64,000 bases of DNA from assembly GCA_009741485.1 (NCBI GenBank), contig CM019219.1, positions 5,560,694-5,624,693 of the forward strand. Direction: 5' to 3'. This document shows positions 15,372 to 27,300 of the stretch, piece by piece. The stretch's first letter is position 1; each line of letters starts with the position of its first letter. The notes below the pieces were generated by a model. The model was not told the origin of the DNA and ran no database searches. It was given only the letters and a program-made list of their open reading frames with translations. Made by a program: the position numbers and the translations under genes. Origin of the DNA: Malurus cyaneus samueli (lineage: Eukaryota > Chordata > Aves > Passeriformes > Maluridae).

Positions 15372-15773
15372 ATGTTTCAGCCCACACCCAAGCGGTGTTT
15401 CACCATCGAGTCGCTGGTGGCCAAAGACAGCCCCTTGCCCGCGTCTCGCTCCGAGGATCCTATCCGGCCGGCGGCGCTCAGCTATGCCATTCCGCCCGAT
15501 GAACCCTTTTCTCAACGGCTTCCACTCCACTGGCAGGGGGGTCTACTCCAACCCGGACTTGGTCTTTGCAGAGGCCGTCTCCCACCCGCCTAACCCGCCG
15601 TGCCGGTCCATCCCGTGCCCCCTCCTCACGCCCTGCGCCCCACCGCTGCCTGCTCTCGCACTCACGCACCCGCTATTCGCCTCGAGCAAAGGGACCCCTC
15701 CACCTTCTACCCGTGGCTATATACCAATAGTCGGTATAATTCCGCTACCGGTATCTGGGCCACAGATTGCAAG
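15372..15773 (+). pseudogene. EMX2: EMX2 exon 1, copy C, frame broken by indels
   Basis: Recognisable EMX2 first exon on the plus strand, from ATG at 15372 to the GTACGT donor at 15774. It starts correctly ([19 protein letters not shown]) but loses the frame near residues 39-42, where two A are missing (15486-15495) compared with copies A and B. Further small losses follow, for example near the Pro/Val-rich 'NPAVPV' segment. Extra bases scramble the part that should read [12 protein letters not shown]. The exon is 402 bp instead of 391. The lesions are one- to few-base indels within otherwise identical sequence, so they look like sequencing errors in an uncorrected read and not like a decayed paralogue. 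No exon 2 follows on this strand. Confidence 0.9.
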
Positions 15774-17431
15774 GTACGTGCAACTTTTTTCTCTCCTTCC
15801 GACTCCACGCCCTGCATCCTCCGGGCGCGCCCGGCGGTCCCGCGGTGCGATACGGGGTGCGCGGCGGGGGGCGGCCCCTGCCCGGAGCCGAGGGCTCGGC
15901 TCGCTGGGCCGGGGGTCTTTTGTCCCTGTCTCCCCTCCTCCAAACTCGGAAGAGCTGTCAGAGCCGAGGGACTTGGGCTTGGTTTTGTTTTGCTGCTTTT
16001 CCCGGTTTGTTTTGATTTTCCGGGAAGAGGGGGCGCAAGCGGGAAGGCAAGGCCGGTGGGATTTCGTCAGCCTTTCTGCCCCCATTAAAAGCAGAAGAAA
16101 AGATGGATTTTTTTTGTTTCGGTGTGTTAAAAGCTACAGAGGAGCCCCCGAAGGAAGCGGCTCCGCAGAGCGGGGAATGGAGGGAGAGGTGGTGAGGCTG
16201 AGGTTCCCCCGGGAAGGCGGCGATGCCCGCCGGGCTGCCGGGGCCGAGCTGCGGGGCCGCAGGAAGCCCCCACCGCTGCCCCGAGTCCGGCCGCTGCCCT
16301 TGTTAGAAGGGAAGAAATGAAGCGAACCCCAGAGAAAGGAGGAGGGAGAGTGTGTGGGGCATTAATCCCAGCGCCGGAGCAGCGCGGGGAGATCGGGCTG
16401 CCGAGGATAGCCGGGGAAGGGGCACGGAGGGCGATCCCGACCGTGCGCGGTCAAAGACGGGCTCCAAATGCCAAAGCGATTAATAAAGCTGAAGGGAAAT
16501 AACCGAATCCAATGGCGGACAATCAATAAAATCCCCCTTGTTTAACCCTTTGTAACCGGCAGCGTCTTCCCCGAAGAGTGAGCCGATTTTAATGGGTCCG
16601 GCTTCTGCCACTTTCATTATAGACCAACCGACAAACAAAACAAAAAAACCCAGCTTCACTCGCAGGGAACCATCTGCTTTTTTTTTTTTTTTTTTCCCTT
16701 GTATTTTTATTTATTAATTCGGAAACGAGAACAAATCACCTGCATATTGCATTTTCCCCGGCCTTCCACAGCCGGTGCGCTGCAGCCAGTTGGGAAAGGA
16801 GCCACTCTCACCGAAGCCAGGCGGTCTGAGACACAAAATGGATTATTACCCTTCAGAATAAATTACAGGTTTGCTCACTAAATTATTTGTCGCAGGCACC
16901 AGGCGATTGGTAACGAGGGATAGATGAAAGGCGGAAATGTCCTGGTGTTTGAGCCACAGCCTGATTTCAAACACACCCTCCTCCTCCAACGATTTTTAAT
17001 GCACTTTCCGGAGAGAGCCCTCGGTGCCTTTTCCACCTTGGAAAGACAACCCGGAGAACGGCCCAGGGGCACCTCGGAGGGAAATGCCCATCAAAAAGCC
17101 CCGGCTCACCCACCCCCACTCCAGCCCCCGCTCCGATGCAGGCCGGCAGAATGGGATGGGATGGAATGGGATAGGATGCGATGGATGGCCGCTCTGTGGC
17201 CTCCCCGGAGTTTGGTTTTTATTTCCACACCGGATCCCGCCGCTGCCGAGGCAGCGGGGAGGGTCAGTGGGCCGGGAACGGCAGCGCTGGGAGCCCGCTG
17301 GGCGCAGCGACCGGCAGGACGAGGGAAGGGAAAGCGGCCGGAGAAAGGCTCCGGCCGAAGTTTTGGGCGAGGGAAGCCGAGACAGGCCGGGGGAGAGGCG
17401 GGCGGCTCCCGGAGCCCGGTGGGCGGCCAGT
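15774..17431 (+). other. EMX2 intron 1 part, copy C
   Basis: Inverted copy of 8036-9741 with indels. It holds a T-run at 16678-16695 and a degenerate GGATG-type repeat at 17150-17186. The long frame running through exon 1 into this intron is not a gene; it crosses the splice donor and is frameshifted. Confidence 0.8.
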
Positions 17432-17456
17432 NNNNNNNNNNNNNNNNNNNNNNNNN
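17432..17456. other. Assembly gap of 25 N
   Basis: Exactly 25 unknown bases between inverted copy C and the second copy of the upstream flank. A fixed 25-N spacer is a convention of some gap-filling software, so the true distance is unknown. Confidence 0.99.
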
Positions 17457-18181
17457 GAAAAGAGAAGAGTGAAAAAAAAAAAAAAAAAAAAAAAGAAAAA
17501 AGAAAAAAAAAAAAGAGAAACTTTTCTCCTAGGAAGAACTGTGTCTGCATCTGCATATTTACACTTCTCCAGGACTGAAGAATGAAGTCTGAATTGGAAA
17601 AACTTCAACTCCTTTTTTTCCCTTTTTTTTTTTTTTTTTTTCCCTTCCAGAACACCTGACATAATCACGGGGCTCCTTGAAAACTGCATCAAGTAATTTT
17701 TAGCAGTTGGGGAGGGAGGAATTATATCCGTTTGAAAAGAAACCTCGCACACGCCGAACATCCAAAACGATCGATAAATTTCCCTCGACCTTCTTTATCG
17801 CCGGGGAAATATCCTCTAGCCTAAAATCCCTCTCCGAAGGGGGATCCCGTTGTTTTGGAGCTGAACGGAGCAGGCTACAATTGCAGCGGCGAGCTCTCCA
17901 CGGCCAAGTCCGATTTTTTTTTGGGAAAAGGGGGGGATGTCGGCCAAGCATCCTGGAGTCCCAGCCCTGCTCGCTCTCTGTGCTCTGTGCATACACATAT
18001 CTGTGTGTATGGTGTGCGTGCGGGGATACATCCAGACAGAGAAACCGCAAGCAGAGCCTGAAGAGCACAAGCTTTTCCCTGGGTTTTGTCAGAGATAAAA
18101 CAGGCCGGGGACAGTGAGAACAAAAACCAAGAGGACTCGGGATGGGATTTCCCAGTATTTTCCTCTTCTCCCTAAATTTTC
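17457..18181. repeat. Direct repeat of upstream flank, second copy
   Basis: Near-identical to 12396-13122, differing by small indels (for instance near 17946 and 17959). It continues without a break into 18182-18335, which also occurs at 35779-35936. Confidence 0.92.
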
Positions 18182-18335
18182 ATATCATTCTCCCACTCGT
18201 CGCCTCGGCCATTTCTCGTGGGCGCCTCCCGCGCAGCCCCCGGTCTCTGCTGAGCTCCAGCCGGGCCTGCCGCCGGAGCACCTCCCGAAGCCCCTCTCTT
18301 GAACTTTTCTACCCAAGTCTTGACAGGCTGCTCTC
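18182..18335. repeat. Direct repeat flanking the 17-kb block, left copy
   Basis: About 155 bp nearly identical to 35779-35936, with few single-base indels. Right after it the sequence quality changes. The pair fits an assembler that entered a bad read at 18336 and later restarted from the same genomic point at 35779. Confidence 0.93.
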
Positions 18336-21300
18336 GTAGTCCAGGAGGTATCTGCGTGCACTCGCTGTTACCTATTGGTCTTAATACCAGAGATTATTTA
18401 AATACATGGTCTGTTAATGCTGTATGCCAGAGCTAGTATAAGCCTGAATAGCTCACTAGCTGGGCAGCAGTTTTGGAGCATCCCCATTTTCCCCCAGGCA
18501 TATTCGCCGACATGCCTACGTATTCTCACAATCGCTCTGCATCTGAACGAGGGCGCAAGACACATCTCTCGATGTACAGGGTGCAAGGGTATGTATACCT
18601 TCGCCACGCTAACTTATTCGACATATGCTCAGTGATCTACAGTGTTTTGCAACAGTCTGACCTCAGATGGTAGCCACTAGCTACACTCGTTGGCGGTGTA
18701 TTCTCTACTAATATTGTACTATAAGTATCTTCAGTCCTTTTGATATAACGATACGAGACCAAGACAAGTGAGATCTATTCGCTGAGATTTTAAGGGTAAT
18801 GCTACAGACTTTGACAGAACGTGGTAGCATCCCTCAGTAGATTTGAAGGAGTTGAGTGTTAAGACGGGAACAAGTGTTGTGCATTGATGCGCATTTCATA
18901 TAACAGCAGCTCGCTGGTAGCTTTCCTTGCTTCAATGGCACAGGAACCACGTTCTATGGGCGGATGCGGCATAGGATGGTAAGCGAGTGATTCAGTATTC
19001 GAGCCTACGCAGTGCTCGTGTATACTTTGTCTGTGTTCTCATCGACAGTTCTGTTTCCATGCTCTGCGCTTCCCTCTTTTGGTTTCCCGTTCTCGTTGCC
19101 CCTTACGCCTACGTTTTCCTCTGGCTAGACTAAGCAGAGCTTCATGAGTTGTGTTTTCATTCGTCTTAGGCATTGGTTTTAATAGATGTGTTATTGAGCA
19201 CCTAGTGGGTGCGCAATGTGCAGTAGTTGAGATATAAAGATGAGGTCTCGCAGACAATAGCTTTTAACTCATGGATATTCGTTTGGTCTGGGATTAGTTT
19301 CTCAAACACGCTAGTTCTGTGAGAGAGTATTATACTATTCTTGCCATAATTTTAGTTCTAGAGGTGCCGAATCTGAGCCTTCAGCCTAGAATCTCTTACG
19401 AACATAATACATTTTATAAGCAGACAAGATAGACTTCTTCTTGAACTAGTGGCGGTGGTGTTATGGCACAGGGGATGGACCGCCGATGGTGGCCAGAGTG
19501 CTCAGATGCTTTCAAAGGGCATTGTTTGTTTAGGCAAGAACTTTAAAGTTTTGGTGCCGATGAACCTGGGCCGGGCTCGGGGGTCCGTAACGATGGAAGC
19601 CTCGTGGCCGGATCAAGTGGTGTTTGCTACCTAAACTGTCACCCAACGTGCCTCGGTGAGTCATCCAAAAGGCTTTCATCCATTAGATTACCCGTTCTGA
19701 TGTGACTATCTGTGAATATCTTCCGCAGGCCGGTCCCCTGTGATGCCCGCTACGTCGTAAAGTGAGACTCAAGATCCTATTAGAGTCGCCTGGCCACAGT
19801 GTGAGACGCAACTACGAACATATCATTTACTGTTTGTCTGTGCACCTCTTGAGGAATGGATATGTGAGTACCTCGCGTGGATGGTGGAACACTCGGGACC
19901 GACTACTGTGTGTAATGTGACTGGTGGGCCCACACGTAGTATCTTCTCGCCTCTTGCTGGCTCGAGAGCTATGCCTCCTTCTATTATACCCTGTGTCTAG
20001 CACCTCCGTCTCTAGTCTTCTTACGGTTTCAGCTCTTCTAACAATGTCGTAGACGACTATGGCGTGACTTTGATATACGACTATGGTGCCTGAGATTAAT
20101 TATTTAGCACTTTGGTCCACGATATGTCTATACTTGCGCATGCATAAGCGATGATCCTATGCCAAACAGCGCTGCTGGTACGTGGATACACTTCCTTGTC
20201 TGTGAGACTCAAGTCTTTCATGTCTCCGGCTATCGCAGAAAGCTCCAGCTTCTACGGTACTGGCCTAGATCACCGATCTTATACAGGGCTTCATCATGGC
20301 AGACAGTAGATATTCTTCAGGCGCTGTTCAGAGAGGGGGGATCTTTCGCTGCTTTTTTTTAGACGTGCTTCGCTGTTCTGATATTCTTTTTTGTGTTCTC
20401 TCTTTTCTTTCTCTGTGCCGTTCTCTGTTCCGTTCCTTTTATGCCTGTTTATGCAGTTCCCTCTACCTGACTTCTTATTTGTCGCGAGTCCGGGGTTGTG
20501 GTTGTCTCTTTACATCGAAAGAAGTACGGATGGCCATATAGGGGTGGGAAGGTGGTTTATTTTTGGTCTGTGTCTCCTCTCCAGACTGAGATATCAGGAC
20601 AAGAGGTTGTCTGCGAACGTCTCAGCTTAATTTGGTTTCTTGAGAATCGCATGCCAATGCTTCATATTAGAATAACCCTGTAGTTTTCAACAACGACTTA
20701 TCACTACTGTGGTATTGAGACAATTCACGTCCAAGTACTCCCAGGCTGAGTACCTCGTGCGACAAGTGAGCATCGTGACTATACCTCTCTCAGCGCACAC
20801 AACCGATGTGCTAAACAATGCCACACTGTTACAGTAGCTTATTGAATCGCCGTGCCTGGTCGCGTGCCAGTCATCGGTAAACGGGGTGAAGGATATACAT
20901 CCCAGCTCTCGCTGTCATATGCTAGGTGGCTGTGTGGTCTGTGCGTGTGCGAGCGGAGGGTTTTCATTAAGAGGCATTTTGCCGATTTCAAAGGTGATTG
21001 AAGAAATTGGGAAATGATGCTGGAATCGCCTGATCCAGAAGATGATGAAGGACACTACCCCGAGTCCAGAGTTATCGGCCTCTCTAATACTTCCCAGAAA
21101 TTGCCAGACCACCTCAAGAGATCCACTGTACAAACAACAGCTATGAGGAGAGTAAAGTGATATTATTATTTAAGTATTATCGTCGCGTGCTTACTTGCCA
21201 AGAGTCACTGGCCAGAGAGGGCACGGGGGCCCATGTGTCTTGATTTTCCAGTGGAACACATAGTCCGCAGCATTTCCCTTCTCACGCCAGCTCTGCTCCC

Positions 21301-24300
21301 TGTTTCTCTGCGTGAGAAGGCAATGGACCTGTGTCGGCATGCTCGGTAAGCTACCGACGCGTTGTGCAGCTTATAGAAAATAACAGAGAGAGCTTAACTT
21401 AGCCCAGCTTTCCTATGGACTGAGAACAAAAATAAAACTTAATAGACATTTCAAGTAAACAAAGATGCTTGCCAGGTTTGACAGTGGAGTGAGATTTCCT
21501 TCATGGGTGAAGTGATGATAGTTGGTTTTTTTTATTCAACCTCATTTATTTTCTGCTAAAGCGAGACACTTTCTTTGATGCCAGTGCACTGTTTCAGTAT
21601 CAGCTAAAGCTCTTTGAAAAGTTATACAGTTGAAATAAACTTTACCATACCTTTCTGGTACAGTTTCAGGTTCATTTGCCAATATACCCTTGATAGCAGT
21701 AATCTCAAAATAAGGCAACAATTTCTTTTGTGCGCCCCCAATAGGGGACCATGCATAGTTTTTGTTTGTCCTCCTTCGGTCAAGGTCGAGCTTATAAGAG
21801 ATCGTCATCATTGCTAACGTCACAGACAGTGCAAATATTACACGGCCTGTGGCAGCGCCTGCCTCCAATGACACAGGCAGCGCGGAGAGTGCGCCCTCAC
21901 GCCGACGACTTTTAATTTGTCCACGTAGGCCTGAACCTTGTCGCCGTACACCCGCAACATCGTGACACTACTCAGTTGTCGCCTCGACATGCGGAGAATT
22001 TTGTGATTTCTCGCAGCGTGCGTGCGACTCTTTCGGACGCCGCCTCTCGTAGGCTCAACGTACCTCGGACAATCTATACAAAATAGCCGCCCAGGATCCT
22101 TATATGTGATCGCGATCGTAATCTCTTGTCTATTAATTAAGCAATCAAGGCCTTTCCAATTGCCTCCTCTCTTATATTATGTTTGTTGTCTTTTTCTTGT
22201 TATCTGGTGTTCATTTCTATCTAAGTGTAAGACAGCTCTCTAGAAAGTCGGACAAGCGTGACACATGGCGGTGCATGAACCTATCTGCTGTTGTCCACCG
22301 CCATGGAGTCTTACAGTTGTCTCATTTTCCACACTTTCAAAAGGAACATTCGCTATACAATGCGAAGCGGCATTCCAGACACACTGAATCAATCGCTCGT
22401 GGAGATGTAGAGTGTGCAGTACACATGGAACATTTCAGGAATGTGGAAAGCAAAATGTATGTGTCGGAGCCAGGAGCGTCCTAGCTCGTATTTCTCTGTA
22501 CAGTCAGTGCCACGTCATGATGCCGTCAGGTTTTGGAGAAGCTGACACCGTCCGAGAGCTTGTGCGTCAAGTGTTTTTGCATCAAGTAGTTACTTTTTGT
22601 ATTGGCCTCGGAAGATCTCACTCTCTTATGTCTCCCTTTCACGTAGTGCTTAGCTATGCGTTTACGAAACAGGCTAGAGTTACTTCGCACACCAACTATC
22701 AATGTGGCATCCTCCGAGGCTCTCCTCCTGAGAATTACATTTATACGAGTTCTAAACTTATGTTCTGTATCTCAACATGCTTGGCTTATTTCGAGCGCAC
22801 GCCTGCCTTTTTTAATATCTTCGTACACTCGCGTCGTATCTCAAGTAAAGCTCTCTCTACCTACTTTATTAGCGTCGTTGAAGTGCTTCAGATATTGGTC
22901 TGTACCATCGTGTGTGTTTCTGTCGTTTCTCTTTGCTAGAACTTTCACGAGGCGTGTGATTATTGAAAATAGATGCAGGCTCGATCATTTCAGGATCTCA
23001 GTAGCCAGGATAATCATCCTCTGGCACACTGCTTTTTCTTGGGTGCATATGAGGTACCGTATACTAAAGCTTGCAACTTCGCAAACTAAAAGCGCTTCCT
23101 GATTAAACTTCCACAGTCGAGATTGTCCAGGACTTGAATTTTTACAGTTCAGTTCGATATTAGTGGTATGCGCTGCCTATAGTGTGCGTCTGTGCTCATG
23201 TTATGGGTCTCTGGTCCTTGCGAGTATCTTGCTGGCGTCTGAGTCGCTTTGAGGTTATCGCGTCCGTACGACGACTCTGGGCTTATTGATCCATGCACAG
23301 TCACGCGGAGTCTCAGCTCAGCGGGTGACCTGCACCTTGTTTTTTGACACAATCTAGTCTTAGGCTGTGAGGCTGGTTCTCAGTGTTGCGTACTGTGGAG
23401 TATGCAACCGCATCCATTTCGCTACAGTATATATGCTAACACTGTTTTAGGAGACACGCAGGCTTTACCGGTTCCTAAACCCACTCCTGTGGACAAACCC
23501 TGTGGAAACTTCGTGGCTATTGATCATTGATGCACCCAGGCTGGTGCTCTTAACGAGCCATTTTCACTGGTGGCTCTTCTTTTCATTGACATATATCTTA
23601 CGCGACAAATGGAGAAGAAGTGACCTTTAACCTACTCCCTCATCAATTTAAAATCCCTGCTGCTATACAATAAGAAAGAGAACCAAAAAATACAACAATT
23701 CGGAAAACTCTCACCATAACCCATTATGATGTTCATAAAAGAACCATCACACCATATACTCTTGATAAGTTGAGGTCGAGGACGCCTGAGTGTGCAGATT
23801 CTCTCGAGTAATTTGCCTTGACAACGAGCCCTTGTTGCAGGTGTCTGCCAGAGCTCGCTGTGCTATCTAGACCACCTTCACGCTATTATTACTTTGAGAG
23901 ACTAAATGCCGACATACGATATCTAGTCTGGAGACATTCATATCCACGAAAATGCTCTGTGCAAGGTGCTCCTTTACCAAGATGTAGACTGCTTATTGCC
24001 GAGTGTAATCGAGAAGCTAGGCTGTTTCTTCTGATCGTTGCGCGAAAGAATAAACGAGTAGTCTATGTTGCTGTTGATCCTCTAGCCTACTGCTGGAGCA
24101 CAATCCCACTCCCTAGTTTGTTTCTTGGCTAGTCAAGACTAGTGACAGATACGCAAGTACCAAAAACAAGAGACACATGCTCTCAAGTGCCCCGAAATCG
24201 TGACTCCAACTTTTAAACCCCCCCGAGCTAAGCCCTGCAGAACAAACTTTTCTTAGTCTGAGAACTCTGGCTTACCGATAAATATCAGGACCTCTTGCTC

Positions 24301-27300
24301 ACCTGATTAACGAGGTGGAGGTGCAATGAAAGTATATAGTTTAAGCAGTTGGTGTCCAGAAGGTTTCAGCACTATCAGCTCTCCAGTCATTAAACCACCA
24401 TCACACCTCTTCACTATCTTCGCAGATTGATAATGTCAGAACTCTCAAAGAGAGAACGTCAGAGAGGAGACAACGGTTTAAACCCAATGGTTTTGTTGAC
24501 TGACCTTGTCACCCGTTTGGGGAATAGTGCGCGTCTTACTTGCGTGTGAGGAAATATTGTTTTTGTCGCTTCATTTATGGTGCATCTCACCTCCTGCTAA
24601 CTGCGCATCTCTGCTCGGTCTCTGAGAAATTTTGATGAGTTTTTCTCGTCGTCTATTCTCCACCGGTACTGCTTTCTTTCTCTGCATTAATCCCCGTACT
24701 AGTCTCTGACACCAGTGTTTTTAAATTTATACATCATGTGGCTTTGTCTTCTTGTGTCTCTCTGTGCCTCGTTATACACTTGCATCCAAGCTGCGCGGCG
24801 TAGCTAGCATGAGTCAATTTTGCACTCGCTCTCAAAGGATTTCTGAGGAGGTCCGCGCACATCCAGCTCAGGTTACCTCCTGACAGATGAGTTCGGACGC
24901 GTTGGAGAATGGTACACAAACCGACATTCACTTTGTCCTACCAGCCTCATACTGCAAGATCATCAACGATACAGATGCAGGGACCAGCGCAGAAACAGGG
25001 CGAAAAGGGCAAGAGCAAACAGAAAGATCGCACAAAAGAAGCTGAAAATACTGGGGTTGAGTAGCCTACGAAGATCAACTGCCGGGCAAACAAGAAAGAG
25101 GTGATATGCCGATGGAGCAGGTTAGACGTTAATAACTTTATAAAATACTATGTTCTTATCCCCTATCCTTAACTGGATCTCGAGATTGTTTTGTTTATTT
25201 CCCACCCTCATGGGAATGTATAGTTCCCTATGACGTTTACATAGAGGAATCGTGGAGCATTCGTGGACATCTGGCCCAGTATGCCTAATCAGTATATACT
25301 TAAACAATATACTGCGAAGACCTTGCAAATAGCACATATTTCGTGGTTCTGAGAGAAGTGTGTTATATATACCTCGAGATACCCCAACAACTATTTATAC
25401 TTCTTACCTTCTTAGTTCCGTTCGGTGCATTCTCCATGTTGAGCAAACGAATGTCATTGTGCTGCAAATCGTGTATCTGTTGCGAGACGTTCAGGCCTGT
25501 TGCAAAGACCAATTTCCAATTATCTCACCTATTTCTTATGCAACTATGACTATCTCTCCTGAGTGCTGTCAATAGTCTGTCTGAATGCGCTGCGGACACA
25601 CTTGCACTTTATCATAAGTGTTTGGTTGTCACTGTGCGTGACTCATTTGCATCTTTCAATCGTGTAGATCTTACGACAGTGTGTGAATATTTCGTCATGT
25701 GGTGCTGCTGTGGTGCCACAGACAGGTAGTCAGATGCGTTATCAGTGCGCTTATTTTCTAGGTAGGATAACAGTGCCTGTGGTGTTTACTCCGCATGCCC
25801 GATCTCGCCTGTAAGCCGTTGTCGGGATATCCATCTACCATTCAGCATAGAGGAAGAAGTGGAGAGAAGTGTAGAGCAACTAAGTGGCTGAGGACTATGC
25901 TAGAGTCTCAGCCATGTGACAAGCATTCCGCATATTCGTTCTCAATTGGTGTCTCTGTGTCTAGGGCCTTTTTTTTAAGGTATCGATGTTTTATGCATCG
26001 TTATGTTCTCTACTATATATTTGGAAAATGTCTTTTATGTAGTGTGAGTGTGGTTGACTATGTAGAGGAGGTTAGAGAACAAAGATGAAATTATGAGGTA
26101 TCAGCTTCCTTCCAATTCAATTTTTTTACCTAAGCTGGATATGTAATGTTCTGAATTTCTTTGAATATCTGCTGTCGTCCTATCATTGCATACATGTGCT
26201 ATGGCCTATGAAGAGGTGAAAGGATTTATTTGGTAAGATCCTTCTTTGTGCAAAGAGAGTCTCCACCAGGATATATATATCGCGCGGGTTGAGAAATTCT
26301 CACCGGTTCGTGGTGAGTCTTCGCCTTTCCTACTGCACCGAGAGACAATCAAACCATTTTCCTAATTAAATCACTTAACTACTTACAGAATTGAATTCGC
26401 GGTATTAATCCAGTGAATTAAAGTATCACCTGTTGATATAGAACCCACAAATGAAAGGCTGGAGACTTTCTCCATGTCTGTACGATGAATAGAGAAGAAT
26501 GTGTGAAGTGTGTCTTGCCCTAAGTTCTAATAAGTTGAACTTCCCTAGAAAGAAAAGAGCTATATTTCCTCAGCTCCTCAAAAACCAGTTTACAAGAACA
26601 TGTGTTCATCACTTTATAGAATGAGAGCTTCAGGTGACACATGTCCTTATATATTGTTTCCTCCCCAGCTCAATGGAAATACCGAAAAGGAGTATAGTGT
26701 CTCGAGAATTAAGGACAAACTGAAACTTTAACTTTGTTTTTAAAACATTGATCCATAGGTATGATTACTACTTATTAAACATTACATGAGCTGCATTTAT
26801 GTTTCCAAGAGGATCTCACTTCTTATATATAGAATCCTCATATTCGAGGCTATTTATTGATACTAGCTGGTCATTCTGGAACGAGGTGCCCTCATATGAT
26901 AGATTATCCCCCAGCTTTTGATTTATGGATATCGCCTCCAAGATTATACACCACTGCATCTTCTTTTCTATATCGCGGCATTGACTTTAGGTGATTACAC
27001 GCGCTAGATAATTCAAGCTCACAGGGATGTTAGCAATTGGCGCTGTTATGTGCGATTCTCTAAACAGAAAGATGTGAGAGTATATTCAACAGAGCTCCTC
27101 ACCGCATAGGAAACAGAATAGTCGAGCTAATGGAGTCTCGCTGATACTCGCTTCAGCCTACGGGAGACCGGTTGCCAAGTATAGCGCCTTTTCTTCTCCT
27201 ACGACTACCTCCGTGTTTTTCCTCTCTACATCTTTTATTTCTTTATCTAATGGGTGCTATTATGTGTTAGTCGGCACCTATATAAGTAATATTCTAGTAT

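Larger units (their letters stand above)
13120..17431. repeat. Inverted copy C of EMX2 exon 1 region
   Basis: Reverse complement of about 8036-12390, ending in the 25-N gap. It contains the upstream flank, CpG island, promoter, exon 1 and most of intron 1 in plus orientation. It differs from copies A and B by many single-base deletions and insertions, which fits uncorrected long-read sequence better than evolutionary divergence. Confidence 0.92.

Noticed and set aside
15064..16320. 418-codon frame on the plus strand
   Set aside because: It reads 5' UTR, frameshifted EMX2 exon 1, the splice donor and intron as one frame; chance product of indels.
21542..21874. 110-codon minus frame in a clean island
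   Set aside because: No recognisable domain; it lies in a block judged unreliable.
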